Assembly (NCBI GenBank): GCA_003248315.1
Contig: QKWM01000004.1
Location: 1,736,001 to 1,800,000, forward strand
DNA length: 64,000 nt
Origin: Streptomyces sp. SW4
GTDB lineage: Bacteria; Actinomycetota; Actinomycetes; Streptomycetales; Streptomycetaceae
Direction of reading: 5' to 3'
Shown here: in pieces, positions 50,962 through 61,150 of the stretch
Layout of the letters: every line of letters starts with the position of its first letter
Position numbering within the stretch: position 1 is the stretch's first letter
Position numbers and translations under genes: made by a program
Notes under the pieces: generated by a model
Database searches by the model: none
The model's input: only the letters and a program-made list of their open reading frames with translations
What the model was told of the DNA's origin: nothing

Positions 50962-52047
50962 GCGAGGGCACCGGGACGCGCCGCGCGCGGCGGGCGGACA
51001 CGGGGACCGCGTGTGCCGGGAGGACCGGGAGGACCGGGAGGACCGGTGGCGGGGCTGGCGGCCGGCCGCCGAGGAGGCGCTGTACGGGCCCGACGGTTTC
51101 TACCGGGGGCCCGCGGGCCCGGCCGCGCACTTCCGTACGTCCGTGCACGCCTCGGCGCTGTTCGCCCGCGCGGTGGCCAGGTTGCTGTGCCGGGTCGACT
51201 CCGCCCTCGGGCGGCCGGCGCGGCTGGACTTCGTGGACATGGCGGCCGGGCGGGGCGAACTGGTGGCGGGCGTCCTGGACGCGCTGCCCGCCGACGTGGC
51301 GGCGCGCACGCGCGCGTACGCCGTCGAGATCGCCGGCCGCCCCGCCGGTCTCGACCACCGGATCGAGTGGCTCGCGCGTCCGCCCCGGGGCGTGACGGGC
51401 CTGCTGTTCGCCAACGAATGGCTGGACAACGTGCCGGTGGAGGTCGCCGAGGTGGACGCCGACGGCGTCGCGCGGCGGGTGCTGGTGCGGCGGGACGGCG
51501 CGGAGCGGCTCGGGGAGCCGGTCACCGGAGCGGAGGCGGACTGGCTGGCGCGCTGGTGGCCGCTGCCCGCCCAGGAGGGCCTGCGGGCCGAGATCGGACT
51601 GCCCCGGGACACCGCCTGGGCGTCCGTCGTGGCCACGCTGGACCGCGGGCTCGCGGTGGCCGTCGACTACGCCCACACCCGGGAGTCCCGCCCGCCCTTC
51701 GGCACCCTGACCGGCTTCCGGGAGGGCCGCGAGACGGCCCGGTGCCCGACGGTTCCTGCGACATCACCGCCCACGTGGCCCTGGACGCGTGCGCGGCGGC
51801 GGGGCCGGCCCCCGCGCGGCTGCTCCGTCAGCGCGAGGCGCTGCGCGCCCTGGGGCTCTCCGGCGCACGCCCCCCGCTCGCGCTCGCCTCGAGCGACCCG
51901 GCGGCATACGTGCGCGCCCTGGCGAGCGCCGGTGAGGCCGCCGAACTGACGGCGCCGGGCGGGCTCGGCGACTTCGTGTGGCTGCTCCAGCCCGTCGGGC
52001 TGCCCGCGGACCTACTTGTCGATGTCCCCGACCACGAAGAACATTGA
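50958..52047 (+). CDS. MidA/NDUFAF7-like SAM-dependent methyltransferase (DUF185)
   Basis: About 363 residues. [20 protein letters not shown], the SAM-binding loop [19 protein letters not shown] and the family hallmark [20 protein letters not shown] fit the DUF185 protein-arginine methyltransferases; later [16 protein letters not shown] and [19 protein letters not shown]. Two apparent missing bases, near 51012 (between [16 protein letters not shown] and the DREDRWRGW segment) and 51738. ATG at 50958 is tentative. The 3' end overlaps the 3' end of nuoD by 36 bp on the opposite strand. The mitochondrial homologue methylates the NuoD homologue NDUFS2. Confidence 0.85.
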
Positions 52048-53162
52048 GCCCAGGATCGCCACCATGTCGGCGACCAGCGTGCCGGGCAGCAGCTCGGTCA
52101 GCGCCTGGATGTTGTTGTACGACGCCGAGCGCAGCTTCAGCCGGTACGGCGTCTTCTCGCCCTTGCTGACCAGGTAGTAGCCGTTGATGCCGAGGGGGTT
52201 CTCGGTCCAGGCGTAGGTGTGGCCCTCGGGCGCCTTCAGGACCTTCGGCAGGCGCTGGTTGATCGGGCCCGGCGGCAGCTCGGCGAGCCGGTCCAGGCAG
52301 GCGTCCGCGAGGTCCAGGGCGTTGTGCGTCTGCTCCAGGAGGCACTCGAAACGGGCCAGGCAGTCGCCCTCGGTCCGGGTGACGACCTTCAGGGTGTCCT
52401 GGAGTTCGCCGTACGCCAGGTAGGGCTCGTCCCGGCGCAGGTCGAAGTCGACGCCCGAGGCGCGCCCGATCGGGCCGCTGACGCCGTAGGCGTGCACGGC
52501 CTCGGGCGTGAGCGCGCCCACCCCGCGGGTGCGCCCCGGAAGATCTCGTTGCCGAGCACCAGGTCGTCGAAGACGTCCATGCGCGAGCGCACGGCGGAGA
52601 CGGCCTCACGCGCGCGTGCCGTCCAGCCGGCCGGCAGGTCCTCCTTGAGGCCGCCGACGCGGTTGAACATGTAGTGCATCCGGCCGCCGGAGACCTCCTC
52701 CATGACGTTCTGGAGCACCTCGCGCTCCCGGAACGCGTAGAAGACCGGCGTGATGCCGCCCAGCTCCAGCGGGTAGGAGCCGAGGAACATCAGGTGGTTC
52801 AGCACCCGGTTCAGCTCGGCGAGCAGCGTGCGCGTCCACACCGCCCGCGCGGGCACCTCCATGCCGAGCATGCGCTCCACGGCGAGGACCACGCCGAGTT
52901 CGTTGGAGAACGCCGACAGCCAGTCGTGGCGGTTGGCCAGGACGATGATCTGGCGGTAGTCGCGTGCCTCGAACAGCTTCTCCGCGCCCCGGTGCATGTA
53001 GCCGATCACGGGCTCCGCGCGCGTGATGCGCTCGCCGTCCAGGACCAGCTTGAGCCGCAGCACGCCGTGCGTGGACGGGTGCTGGGGCCCGATGTTGAGC
53101 ACCATGTCGGTGCTCTCCGCGGCGCCGCCGATACCGACCATGGTCTCCGTCGTAGGAGTCAT
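52012..53162 (-). CDS. nuoD: NADH-quinone oxidoreductase subunit D (orphan, NuoD2-type)
   Basis: The 49-kDa subunit of complex I, about 383 residues: [80 protein letters not shown], and a C-terminal [11 protein letters not shown]. Arg58 in HRGAEKL aligns with the arginine methylated in human NDUFS2. One apparent missing base near 52535. ATG at 53162 ([10 protein letters not shown]). No other nuo genes flank it, so it is an extra or stand-alone copy; its role versus a main nuo operon is unknown. Confidence 0.93.
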
Positions 53163-53193
53163 GGACACAGTCTCTCCTACGTACGCTTGCGGC

Positions 53194-53889
53194 ATGGAGA
53201 CGGGGAGCGCGGACGACGCGGGCACGACGGGCTCGGCCGGTGCGCCCGGCACGACGGGCTCGGCGGGTGCGCCGGGCACGACCGGCTCGGCTGGTGCGCC
53301 GGGTACGGCGGGTGCTGCTGGTGCGCCGGGTGCGGCTGGTGCGGCAGGTGCGGCGGGTGCGGCGGGCCCGGTGAGTACGCCGGAGACGGCCGGCGCGGCG
53401 GCCGGGGCCGGCACGGCGGCGGGCGACGAACCGGTGTGGACGGCACTGCCTCCTCGGCTGCTGCGGATGCGGCGGCTGCTGCTGGTGGTGTGGCTGGGGC
53501 TGCTGGCCCTCGCCGTCGGGCTGCCCCTCGGACTGCTCGTCGGCCCCGCCTGGGCGGCGTTCGCGCTGCTGCCGCTCGCCGTGATGGCGTGGGGCTGGCC
53601 CCTGCTGGAGCGCAACTGGCGGTCCTGGCGGTACGCCGAGCGCGCCGACGACCTGCTGATCAGCCGGGGTGTGCTGTGGCGGCAGGAGACGGTGGTGCCG
53701 TACGGGCGGATGCAGCTGGTCGAGGTGACGTCGGGCCCGGTGGAACGGCACTTCGGGCTGGCCAGCGTGCAGCTGCACACGGCCGCCGCGGCGACCGACG
53801 CGACCATTCCGGGCCTGGACCCGGCCGAGGCGGAGCGGCTGCGCGACCGGCTCACCGAGCTGGGCGAGGCCCGATCGGCGGGGCTGTGA
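53194..53889 (+). CDS. PH-domain membrane protein (YdbS-like) with collagen-like N-terminus
   Basis: 231 residues. The N-terminus is a run of GTTGSAGAP / GAAGAAGAA repeats (residues 10-65). Two adjacent TM helices follow ([36 protein letters not shown]), then a bacterial PH (bPH2/DUF304) domain: [57 protein letters not shown]. Starts ATG 53194; the stop overlaps the next PH gene (GTGA). Divergent from nuoD across 31 bp. Often acts as a pair with a YdbT-like protein. Intact. Confidence 0.9.
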   Translation: METGSADDAGTTGSAGAPGTTGSAGAPGTTGSAGAPGTAGAAGAPGAAGAAGAAGAAGPVSTPETAGAAAGAGTAAGDEPVWTALPPRLLRMRRLLLVVWLGLLALAVGLPLGLLVGPAWAAFALLPLAVMAWGWPLLERNWRSWRYAERADDLLISRGVLWRQETVVPYGRMQLVEVTSGPVERHFGLASVQLHTAAAATDATIPGLDPAEAERLRDRLTELGEARSAGL

Positions 53890-55253
53890 CGACGCCGGAG
53901 GGGACGCCGCGGGCGCCGCGGGCGCGGGACGGCGGGGGAACCGGCGGCGGCGCAGACGGTGCGACCGAGCGTCGGCTGCACCCCGTCACACCGTTCCGCA
54001 GGGCGTGGGCGCCGATCGCCGTGGTCGTCGGGTGGGCCGTGCACGACCCCGACCAGGCCCACCGCCAGCTGTCCGGCCTGACGACCACCACGCTGCTGAT
54101 CGGGCTGGCCGTGATCGTGCCGGCCGCCGCCCTGTACGGCTTCCTGACCTGGTGGTTCACCCACTTCTCGGTGACCGGGACGGAGCTGCGCATCCGGACC
54201 GGGCTGCTCTTCCGGCGCACCGCGCACATCCGGCTGGAGCGCATCCAGGCCATCGACGTCACCCAGCCGCTGCTCGCCCGGGTGGCGGGCGTGGCCAAGC
54301 TGAGACTCGACGTCATCGGCACCGACAAGAAGGACGAGCTGGCCTTCCTCGGCGCCGACGACGCACGTGCGCTGCGCGCGGAACTGCTCGCGCGGGCGGC
54401 CGGTTTCGCACCGGAGACCGCCCACGAGGTCGGCGAGGCACCCGCCACGCGGCTGCTGCGGGTGCCGCCCGGCGTCCTCGCCGTGTCCCTGCTGCTGACC
54501 GGCGCCACCTGGGGGACGCTGGCCGGCGCCGTCGTCGTCCCCACCGTGCTGTGGCTGTTCACCCACAACCTGTGGACGGTCCTCGCCGCCGCCCTTCCGC
54601 TGCTGGGCGCGGCGGGCGCGAGCAGCGTCGGGCGGTTCGTCGGCGAGTACGACTGGACGGTGGCCGAGTCCCCGGACGGGCTGCGCGTCGACCACGGGCT
54701 GCTGGACCGCGCGCACGAGACGGTGCCGCCGGGGCGGGTGCAGACCGTGCGGATCGTCCAGCCGCTGCTGTGGCGCCGGCGCGGCTGGGTCCGGGTGGAG
54801 CTGGACGTGGCCGGCTCCTCGAACTCCCTGCTGCTTCCCGTCGCCCCGCGCGAGATCGCCGAGTCCGTCGTCGCACGCGTGCTGCCCGGGGTGACCGTGC
54901 CGCCGCGGTCCGCGCTGTCGCCGGCGCCGCGCCGGGCCGCGCGCTGCACACCGCTGTGGTGGCGCGGCTACGGGTTCACCGAGACCGACGCGGTGTTCGC
55001 CGCCGGGTACGGGCTGCTCAAGCGGCGCCTGGCGCTCGTGCCGCACGCCAAGGTGCAGAGCGTCCGGCTCGCCCACGGGCCGTGGCAGCGGGCCAACCGG
55101 GTCGCCGACGTGCACGTGGACACGGGGGCCAACAAGACCGTGACGGCACGGCAGCGGGACCTCGGCGAGGCGGCGGAGCTGCTGCGGCGGCAGGCGGAAC
55201 GGTCCCGGACGGGGCGCCGGGACGCCCGCCCGGACCGCTGGATGACGTCCTGA
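53886..55253 (+). CDS. PH-domain membrane protein (YdbT-like, tandem PH)
   Basis: 455 residues, GTG at 53886 ([17 protein letters not shown]). Four TM helices in two pairs and two or three bPH2 domains: [43 protein letters not shown], and [25 protein letters not shown]. Same layout as B. subtilis YdbT, whose pair YdbS/YdbT affects envelope antibiotic resistance. Coupled to the upstream gene. Intact. Confidence 0.92.
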   Translation: MTTPEGTPRAPRARDGGGTGGGADGATERRLHPVTPFRRAWAPIAVVVGWAVHDPDQAHRQLSGLTTTTLLIGLAVIVPAAALYGFLTWWFTHFSVTGTELRIRTGLLFRRTAHIRLERIQAIDVTQPLLARVAGVAKLRLDVIGTDKKDELAFLGADDARALRAELLARAAGFAPETAHEVGEAPATRLLRVPPGVLAVSLLLTGATWGTLAGAVVVPTVLWLFTHNLWTVLAAALPLLGAAGASSVGRFVGEYDWTVAESPDGLRVDHGLLDRAHETVPPGRVQTVRIVQPLLWRRRGWVRVELDVAGSSNSLLLPVAPREIAESVVARVLPGVTVPPRSALSPAPRRAARCTPLWWRGYGFTETDAVFAAGYGLLKRRLALVPHAKVQSVRLAHGPWQRANRVADVHVDTGANKTVTARQRDLGEAAELLRRQAERSRTGRRDARPDRWMTS

Positions 55254-55277
55254 GCCAGGGGCGCTGAGAGACGCCCG

Positions 55278-55313
55278 AGCCCGTGGACGCGGGGCGATCC
55301 GCGTCCACGGGCT
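55278..55313. terminator. Perfect 15-bp bidirectional hairpin
   Basis: AGCCCGTGGACGCGG, loop GGCGAT, CCGCGTCCACGGGCT followed by GTTG on the plus strand. Sits between the PH gene and the convergent 55341-56807 gene. Confidence 0.85.
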
Positions 55314-55340
55314 GTTGCCGGCGGTGCCGGGGACTGCTCG

Positions 55341-56807
55341 TCAGGAAACCGCGCTGCGCAGCCCCTCCACGTCGATCTGCTCCGTCTCGTCGTGGGCGGT
55401 CAGGTCGATCACCTGGCCCACGGCCCGCGTCTCCTCGCCGGCCGGCCGGAACCCGGTCTCGGTCTCGGCCTTGTGCAGGGCGAGGGCCTCCGGTCCGACC
55501 ACGTCGGCGAGGTCCTCGTTCTGGACGGCCTCCAGGGCGCTGCCGGACGGCTTCGGGTCCTGGTCCGCGGGACCGGGCTTGCTGTTGCCGAAGAAGTCGA
55601 AGCCGCCCTCGCTCACCGGGCGCCGGGGCGGCGCGGCGGGCGGGACGACGGCCACCGCCGGCGGCACCGTGAAGTGACCGGACGCCTGGCCGGACGCCTG
55701 ACGGGTGGGCTCGGCGGGCGGCACGGCGGCGGGGGCGGCGGCCGGCTGCCCGTGGCCGTCGGCCGCCCGGTGCTGCCCCTGCGCGTCGTCCTCCCGGGCG
55801 GGCTCGCCGGCCGCCTCGGCGCTCTGGCGGTGACCGCCGCCTCCGCCGTCACCGTCACCGCCGTCACCGTCACCCTCGCCGCCGCCGGCGCCGCCGCGGG
55901 GCTGGGCGCCGGTGTCCGGACGGGCGGGCGTCCCAGGACCGGCGGACACCGTCGGGCCCGCGGACGGCTCCTGCCCGCCGGGCGTGTCCGCGTCGGCCGG
56001 CACCTTCACATCCGCCAGCGCCTTCGCCTCGGCCGGCGCCTTCGCGTCGGCCGGCACCTTCCCATCCGCCGGGGCCTTCGCGTCCGCCGGCGCCTTCGCG
56101 TCGGGGTCCAGCCGGGACAGGGCCGTACCGGCCCGCAGGAACAGCCGGGAGCCCTCGGGCGAGAACACGCCGGGAACACCCGGCTCCTCCTGCGCGGCCC
56201 CCGACGTCGCCGTCGCCGAAACCGGCGTTCCCGGAGCCGTCGCCGAAACCGGCGCCGACGCTTCCGTCCCCGTGGCCGTACCCGAAGCCGCCCCCGGAAC
56301 CGTCTCCCCCACCGGTGCCGGCCGGCCCGCGGGAAGGGCGGGCGTCGGGGACGCGGCCTCTATCTCCAGCAGCCGGCGCCCCTCCAGCGCGCTCGCCCGC
56401 TCGGCCTCCGCCGTGGCGTACCGCCGCAGCAGCGCCGCGTGTTCGTTCCGCAGGCCCGCCAGTTCCGACCGCTTGGCCCGCAGCCGCTGCTCCAGCTTCT
56501 TGCGCAGCTCGCGCGACTCCTCCAGGTCGGACTCCAGTTCGGCGACCCGTTCCTCGTACCGCCACTCGTCGCTCGCACGCGCGCGCGTGAGGTCGGCGAC
56601 GCGCTTGCCCGCCTGCGTGTCCCAGCGGCGCATGACGACCGCGCCGACGACCGCGGTCACCGCCGCGGCGGCGGCCAGTGCGCGCAGCACCGCCGGCTCG
56701 CTGAACACCCAGGGGCCGAGGGCACAGACGGCGGACACGCCTGCGATCGCCGACGGAGGAAGCAACCGGTGCAGAGGCGGGGAATGGCGATGACGTCCAC
56801 GTGGCAT
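55341..56807 (-). CDS. Membrane-anchored coiled-coil protein with long low-complexity region
   Basis: About 488 residues. ATG at 56807 (MPRGRHRHSPPLHRLLPPSA), two TM helices close to the N-terminus (AIAGVSAVCALGPWVFSEP, LAAAAAVTAVVGAVVMRRW), a strong coiled coil (YEERVAELESDLEESRELRK to ERASALEGRR), then ~250 residues of Ala/Pro/Gly/Thr-rich sequence including ADAKAPADAKAPADGKVPAD repeats, and a conserved acidic C-terminus (FDFFGNSKPGP, HDETEQIDVEGLRSAVS). Conserved in Streptomyces as I recall, function unknown; layout resembles cytoplasmic scaffold proteins at the membrane. Intact. Confidence 0.82.
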   Translation of the reverse strand: MPRGRHRHSPPLHRLLPPSAIAGVSAVCALGPWVFSEPAVLRALAAAAAVTAVVGAVVMRRWDTQAGKRVADLTRARASDEWRYEERVAELESDLEESRELRKKLEQRLRAKRSELAGLRNEHAALLRRYATAEAERASALEGRRLLEIEAASPTPALPAGRPAPVGETVPGAASGTATGTEASAPVSATAPGTPVSATATSGAAQEEPGVPGVFSPEGSRLFLRAGTALSRLDPDAKAPADAKAPADGKVPADAKAPAEAKALADVKVPADADTPGGQEPSAGPTVSAGPGTPARPDTGAQPRGGAGGGEGDGDGGDGDGGGGGHRQSAEAAGEPAREDDAQGQHRAADGHGQPAAAPAAVPPAEPTRQASGQASGHFTVPPAVAVVPPAAPPRRPVSEGGFDFFGNSKPGPADQDPKPSGSALEAVQNEDLADVVGPEALALHKAETETGFRPAGEETRAVGQVIDLTAHDETEQIDVEGLRSAVS

Positions 56808-57026
56808 GGCCAGAAACTTACCGCGCGTAGGCGTTTCTTGGCTCCCCGGCCCCGTAAAAACACGGCGGCGCCGGAAGTGTTCACGAACCGTCAGGGAACA
56901 GCGCGCCAATTGCCCGCCGGATACCCGGCGAACCCCCGGGATCAGTTCAAGATCATTTTCAGTGGAGGGCTCCGCGGAACGCCCGGGACGCACGCGAAGT
57001 ACGCCTTCGACGAGGCCCCGAGCACC

Positions 57027-58189
57027 TCACGAGGCCGCTCCCGGACCGGCCCCGGAATCCCCGGATCCTCTTGCGGGCACGCCGAGTCGGCCGCCGAGCC
57101 ACTCGAGCGCCGCCGGAATCTCCCGGCGCCACGTATTGAAGTTGTGACCGCCGCTTTCCAGAATGATCGACGAGATTCGGGTCCGCCCGGTTGCCTTCAC
57201 CCGCTCGATGAACCGCACCGTGTCCCGGTAGTTCGCCTCACCGGTCCTGCTGCTGGTGACGAGCAGTGAAGTGTCCGGCGCCGGCCGGTGTTCGAGGTAC
57301 CACCACAAGTCGGCGCGATTGCGCAGTTCCGCGTCGCCGTGAAAGAGATCGCCGGTGGTCGCGTCGACCGGCGCGTCGTAGTAGGCGGACAGCCCCGCCC
57401 CGGCCGCGAACACGTCGGGGTGGTGCAGGGCGAGCTTGAGCGCGCAGTAGCCGCCCGTCGAATTGCCGATGACGCCCCAGCTGCCCGGCCCTCGCCGACC
57501 CGGTAGTGGTCCCCGACCGCCTCCGGCAGGTCCTCGGCGAAGAACGTCTCCGTCCGCGGTCCGCCCGGCACGTCCACGCACTCGGTGTCCCGGGGCGGCG
57601 CGACCGTCGGCCGCAGCATCACGAGGATCATCGGCCGCATCCGGCCCGCCTGGGCCAGTTCCAGCGCGGTGCGCGGATAGCGGAGCTTGTCCACCAGCGC
57701 CGCGGCCGTGCCGGGGTAGCCGGTCAGCACGACGGCCGCCGGGAACGTGCGGTGGGGGAACCGGAAGTACTCCGGCGGCAGGTAGACGTAGGCGGGCGTG
57801 GCGATCCGCGTCCGCCGGCCGACCAGCTCGATCTCCTGGATCCGGCCGACGGCCTCGGGGCGCCCCCCGGCCACGGCCGGCACCCGGCGGGTGTCCACCA
57901 CCCGCAGCGGGCCGCTCGGACCGCCGGCCGCGTGGTCGACGACCACGCCCCGTCCGTCCTCCTGCCCGAACAGGTCCGCCCAGCTCGCGTAGAAGCCGAA
58001 GGCCTGGTTGGCGGCGAGCCCCACGGCCGCGAACAGCGCCGCCTGCGTCGCGAACAGCAGGCCCACGCGCCCGCCGACGGCCCGCCAGGACCGCCGGGCC
58101 AGCCGCGGCCACAGCCACACCGTGCCGACGAACAGCAGCACGGCGGCCGACACCGCCAGTGCCAGCACCTTGTCGCTCGTGAGACCCAT
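57027..58189 (-). CDS. Esterase-D/mycolyltransferase-type alpha/beta hydrolase with N-terminal TM helices
   Basis: About 388 residues. ATG at 58189 (MGLTSDKVLALAVSAAVLLF), two N-terminal TM helices, then an alpha/beta hydrolase of the esterase D (PF00756) family: TPAYVYLPPEYFRFPHRTFP, VVLTGYPGTAAALVDKLRYP, nucleophile Ser in GVIGNSTGGYCALKLALH, and catalytic His in ILESGGHNFNTW. One apparent missing base near 57490 just before the nucleophile. Active site likely faces outside. The substrate is unknown; no mycolates are expected in Streptomyces. Confidence 0.88.
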
Positions 58190-58355
58190 TTCCCGCTTCC
58201 TCGCCGCGCCGTGCCGCCGCCGTCGCGCTTCACCGTCGTCGTCCTGGCGAAGGGGAGTGAACCTCTCCCTCCGAGACACCGTCCTAGAAGGCGCAATGTC
58301 GCCGGATGCCCGAATCGGCACCGGATCCACGGTCTCCGCACAGCTATGGGATGCG

Positions 58356-60209
58356 ATGTCTGTCAGGACAGATGAGGAAATGTCGGGTGGGGTTCCGAGG
58401 CCGACGAGTCCGGGCGGCCGAAGTGGCGGGATACGCCGCCTGCTGCGCGGCCCGCGCCCCGAGACCGTCCCCGTCCTCGTCGGCAGAGCCTGCGCCCTGG
58501 TCGGTCTGCTCGACATCGCCGCCGGGGTCTTCCCGCGGTTCCGGCACAGCCGGATGCACGCCCTGGCCGAGGTGCTGCCGGGTGCGCTCGGCCCGTTCGC
58601 GGCCGCCCTCTCGCTCAGCGCCGGCGTGCTGCTGCTCCTCCTCGCCCACGGGCTCAAGCGCGGCAAGCGGCGGGCCTGGCGGGCCGGAGTGGCGCTGCTG
58701 CCGGCCGGTGCCGTCGCCCAGTTCGGCTACCGGCACTCCGTCGCCGGCGTGGTGATCTCCCTGGCGCTGCTGTGGGCCCTGCTGCGTCACCGCGACCAGT
58801 TCGCGGCGCTGCCCGATCCGCGCAGCCGCTGGCGCGCGCTGACCAACCTGGTGCTGATGGGCGCCGGTTCGCTCCTGCTCGGGCTGCTGGTGGTCAGCGC
58901 CCACCCGGACCGCATGGTCGGCGACCCGAGCCTGGCCGACCGCCTCACCCACGTCCTCTACGGCCTGTTCGGCGTCGAGGGCCCGGTCGACTACCGCGGT
59001 ACGACGTCCTGGACGGTCGCCTTCTCCCTCGGCGCCCTCGGCCTGCTCACCGCCGTCACCACCGTCTACCTCGCCTTCCGCCCCGAGCACCCCGCCGCCC
59101 GGCTGACCGAGGAGGACGAGGCCCGGCTGCGCGCCCTGCTCGCCCGGCACGGCGGGCGCGACTCCCTCGGCCACTTCGCGCTGCGCCGCGACAAGGCCGT
59201 GGTCTTCTCCCCCAGCGGCAAGGCGGCCGTCACCTACCGCGTCGTCTCCGGCGTGATGCTGGCCAGCGGCGACCCGATCGGCGACGTGGAGGCGTGGCCC
59301 GGCGCCATCGAGCGCTTCATGGACGTCGCCCGCGCCCACTCCTGGACCCCCGCCGTCATGGGCTGCTCCGAGACCGGCGGCGAGGTCTGGACCCGCGAGA
59401 CCGGCCTCGACGCCCTCGAACTCGGCGACGAGGCGGTGGTGGACGTCGCGGATTTCTCCCTCACCGGCCGCGCGATGCGCAATGTGCGCCAGATGGTCAA
59501 GCGCATCGAGCGCGCCGGTTACGAGACCCGGGTACGGCGCGTGGCTGACCTCGGCCCGAACGAGCTGGACCGCATCCGCCGCGCCGCCGACGACTGGCGG
59601 GGCACCGACACCGAGCGCGGCTTCTCCATGGCGCTCGGCCGGATCGGCGACCCCGCCGACGGCGACTGCCTGGTCGCCACCGCCCACCGGCCCGGCGCCG
59701 AACCCGGTGCGTACGGCGACCTGAAGGCGGTCCTGCACTTCGTGCCCTGGGGCACGGACGGGCTCTCCCTGGACCTGATGCGGCGCGACCGGTCCGCCGA
59801 CCCCGGCATGAACGAGCTGCTGATCGTCGCCGCCCTCCAGGCGGCGCCCAGGTTCGGCGTCGAGCGGGTCTCGCTGAACTTCGCCATGTTCCGCTCGGCC
59901 CTGGCGCGCGGCGAGAAGATCGGCGCCGGCCCGGTGCTGCGGGCCTGGCGGGGGCTGCTGGTGTTCCTCTCCCGCTGGTTCCAGATCGAGTCGCTGTACA
60001 AGTTCAACGCCAAGTTCCGGCCCCGCTGGGAGCCCCGCTTCGTCGTCTACCGGGCCTCCGCCGACCTGCCGCGCATCGGCCTCGCCGCGATGCAGGCCGA
60101 GGGGTTCGTCTCCCTCCGCCTCCCCCTGCCCCGCTTCCTGCGGCGCCGCTCGGCCGCTCCCCGGCCGTGCCCGCACCGCGTGACGGAGGGCGACGTCCGG
60201 GCGGCCTGA
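58356..60209 (+). CDS. DUF2156/MprF-like phosphatidylglycerol lysyltransferase domain protein
   Basis: About 617 residues. N-terminal part with six to seven TM helices (VLVGRACALVGLLDIAAGVF, FAAALSLSAGVLLLLLAHGL, NLVLMGAGSLLLGLLVVSA), then a cytosolic GNAT-like DUF2156 domain: LGHFALRRDKAVVFSPSGKA, TPAVMGCSETGGEVWTRETG, DVADFSLTGRAMRNVRQMVK, GLSLDLMRRDRSADPGMNEL, FQIESLYKFNAKFRPRWEPR. Same layout as MprF/LysX aminoacyl-lipid synthases, so it may modify membrane lipids. ATG at 58356; ATG 58380 after GAGGAA is an alternative. Intact. Confidence 0.88.
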   Translation: MSVRTDEEMSGGVPRPTSPGGRSGGIRRLLRGPRPETVPVLVGRACALVGLLDIAAGVFPRFRHSRMHALAEVLPGALGPFAAALSLSAGVLLLLLAHGLKRGKRRAWRAGVALLPAGAVAQFGYRHSVAGVVISLALLWALLRHRDQFAALPDPRSRWRALTNLVLMGAGSLLLGLLVVSAHPDRMVGDPSLADRLTHVLYGLFGVEGPVDYRGTTSWTVAFSLGALGLLTAVTTVYLAFRPEHPAARLTEEDEARLRALLARHGGRDSLGHFALRRDKAVVFSPSGKAAVTYRVVSGVMLASGDPIGDVEAWPGAIERFMDVARAHSWTPAVMGCSETGGEVWTRETGLDALELGDEAVVDVADFSLTGRAMRNVRQMVKRIERAGYETRVRRVADLGPNELDRIRRAADDWRGTDTERGFSMALGRIGDPADGDCLVATAHRPGAEPGAYGDLKAVLHFVPWGTDGLSLDLMRRDRSADPGMNELLIVAALQAAPRFGVERVSLNFAMFRSALARGEKIGAGPVLRAWRGLLVFLSRWFQIESLYKFNAKFRPRWEPRFVVYRASADLPRIGLAAMQAEGFVSLRLPLPRFLRRRSAAPRPCPHRVTEGDVRAA

Positions 60210-60259
60210 CCGAACGCCCGAGCGGGAGGGCGGTCCGCGTCTGGGCCTAGGCTGAACAC

Positions 60260-61150
60260 ATGAGCAAGCAGACCGGCCGCCGCCACGTGGCGGGACTCAC
60301 CGCATGGGACCGCTGCGCGGTCATGGGGGTCGTGAACGTGACCCCCGACTCCTTCTCCGACGGCGGCCGCTGGTTCGACACGACGGCCGCCATCAAACAC
60401 GGCCTCGACCTGGTCGCCCAGGGCGCCGACCTGGTCGACGTCGGCGGCGAGTCCACCCGCCCCGGCGCGACCCGCGTGGACGGCGACGAGGAGCTGCGGC
60501 GGGTCGTCCCCGTCGTGCGCGGACTGGCCTCCGAGGGCGTCACCGTCTCCGTGGACACGATGCGCGCCACGGTCGCCGAGCAGGCGCTCGCGGCCGGCGC
60601 CGCCCTCGTCAACGACGTCAGCGGCGGGCTCGCCGACCCCGGGATGCTGCCGGTCGTCGCCGACGCCGGCGCGCCCTTCGTCGTCATGCACTGGCGCGGC
60701 TTCCTGGAGGGCGGCAACGTCCGCGGCGCCTACGACGACGTGGTCACCGAGGTCGTGGACGAGCTGCACGCGCGCGTGGAGGCCGTACGGGACGCCGGCG
60801 TCGCCGCCGACCGGATCGTGGTCGACCCCGGCCTGGGCTTCTCCAAGGACGCCGAGCACGACCTCGCCCTGCTCGCCCGCCTCGACCGGCTCCTGGGGCT
60901 CGGCCACCCGCTGCTCGTCGCCGCCTCCCGCAAGCGGTTCCTCGGCCGGGTGCTGGCCGGGCCGCAGGGCGCGCCGCCGCCCGCGCGCGAACGCGACGCG
61001 GCCACCGCCGCCGTCTCCGCGCTCGCCGCGCAGGCCGGCGCCTGGGCGGTGCGGGTGCACGAGGTGCGTGCGACGGCGGACGCGGTGCGGGTGGCGCGCG
61101 CCATCGAAGGGGCGCGCACGGCGCACCAGGGCGTGGAAGCAGCCCGGTGA
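60260..61150 (+). CDS. folP: Dihydropteroate synthase
   Basis: Condenses hydroxymethyl-dihydropterin pyrophosphate with p-aminobenzoate; sulfonamide target. 296 residues: VMGVVNVTPDSFSDGGRWFD, VDVGGESTRPGATRVDGDEE, VSVDTMRATVAEQAL, LVNDVSGGLADPGM, VVDPGLGFSKDAEHD and VAASRKRFLGR. First gene of the folate operon; its stop overlaps the next gene (GTGA). Intact. Confidence 0.97.
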   Translation: MSKQTGRRHVAGLTAWDRCAVMGVVNVTPDSFSDGGRWFDTTAAIKHGLDLVAQGADLVDVGGESTRPGATRVDGDEELRRVVPVVRGLASEGVTVSVDTMRATVAEQALAAGAALVNDVSGGLADPGMLPVVADAGAPFVVMHWRGFLEGGNVRGAYDDVVTEVVDELHARVEAVRDAGVAADRIVVDPGLGFSKDAEHDLALLARLDRLLGLGHPLLVAASRKRFLGRVLAGPQGAPPPARERDAATAAVSALAAQAGAWAVRVHEVRATADAVRVARAIEGARTAHQGVEAAR

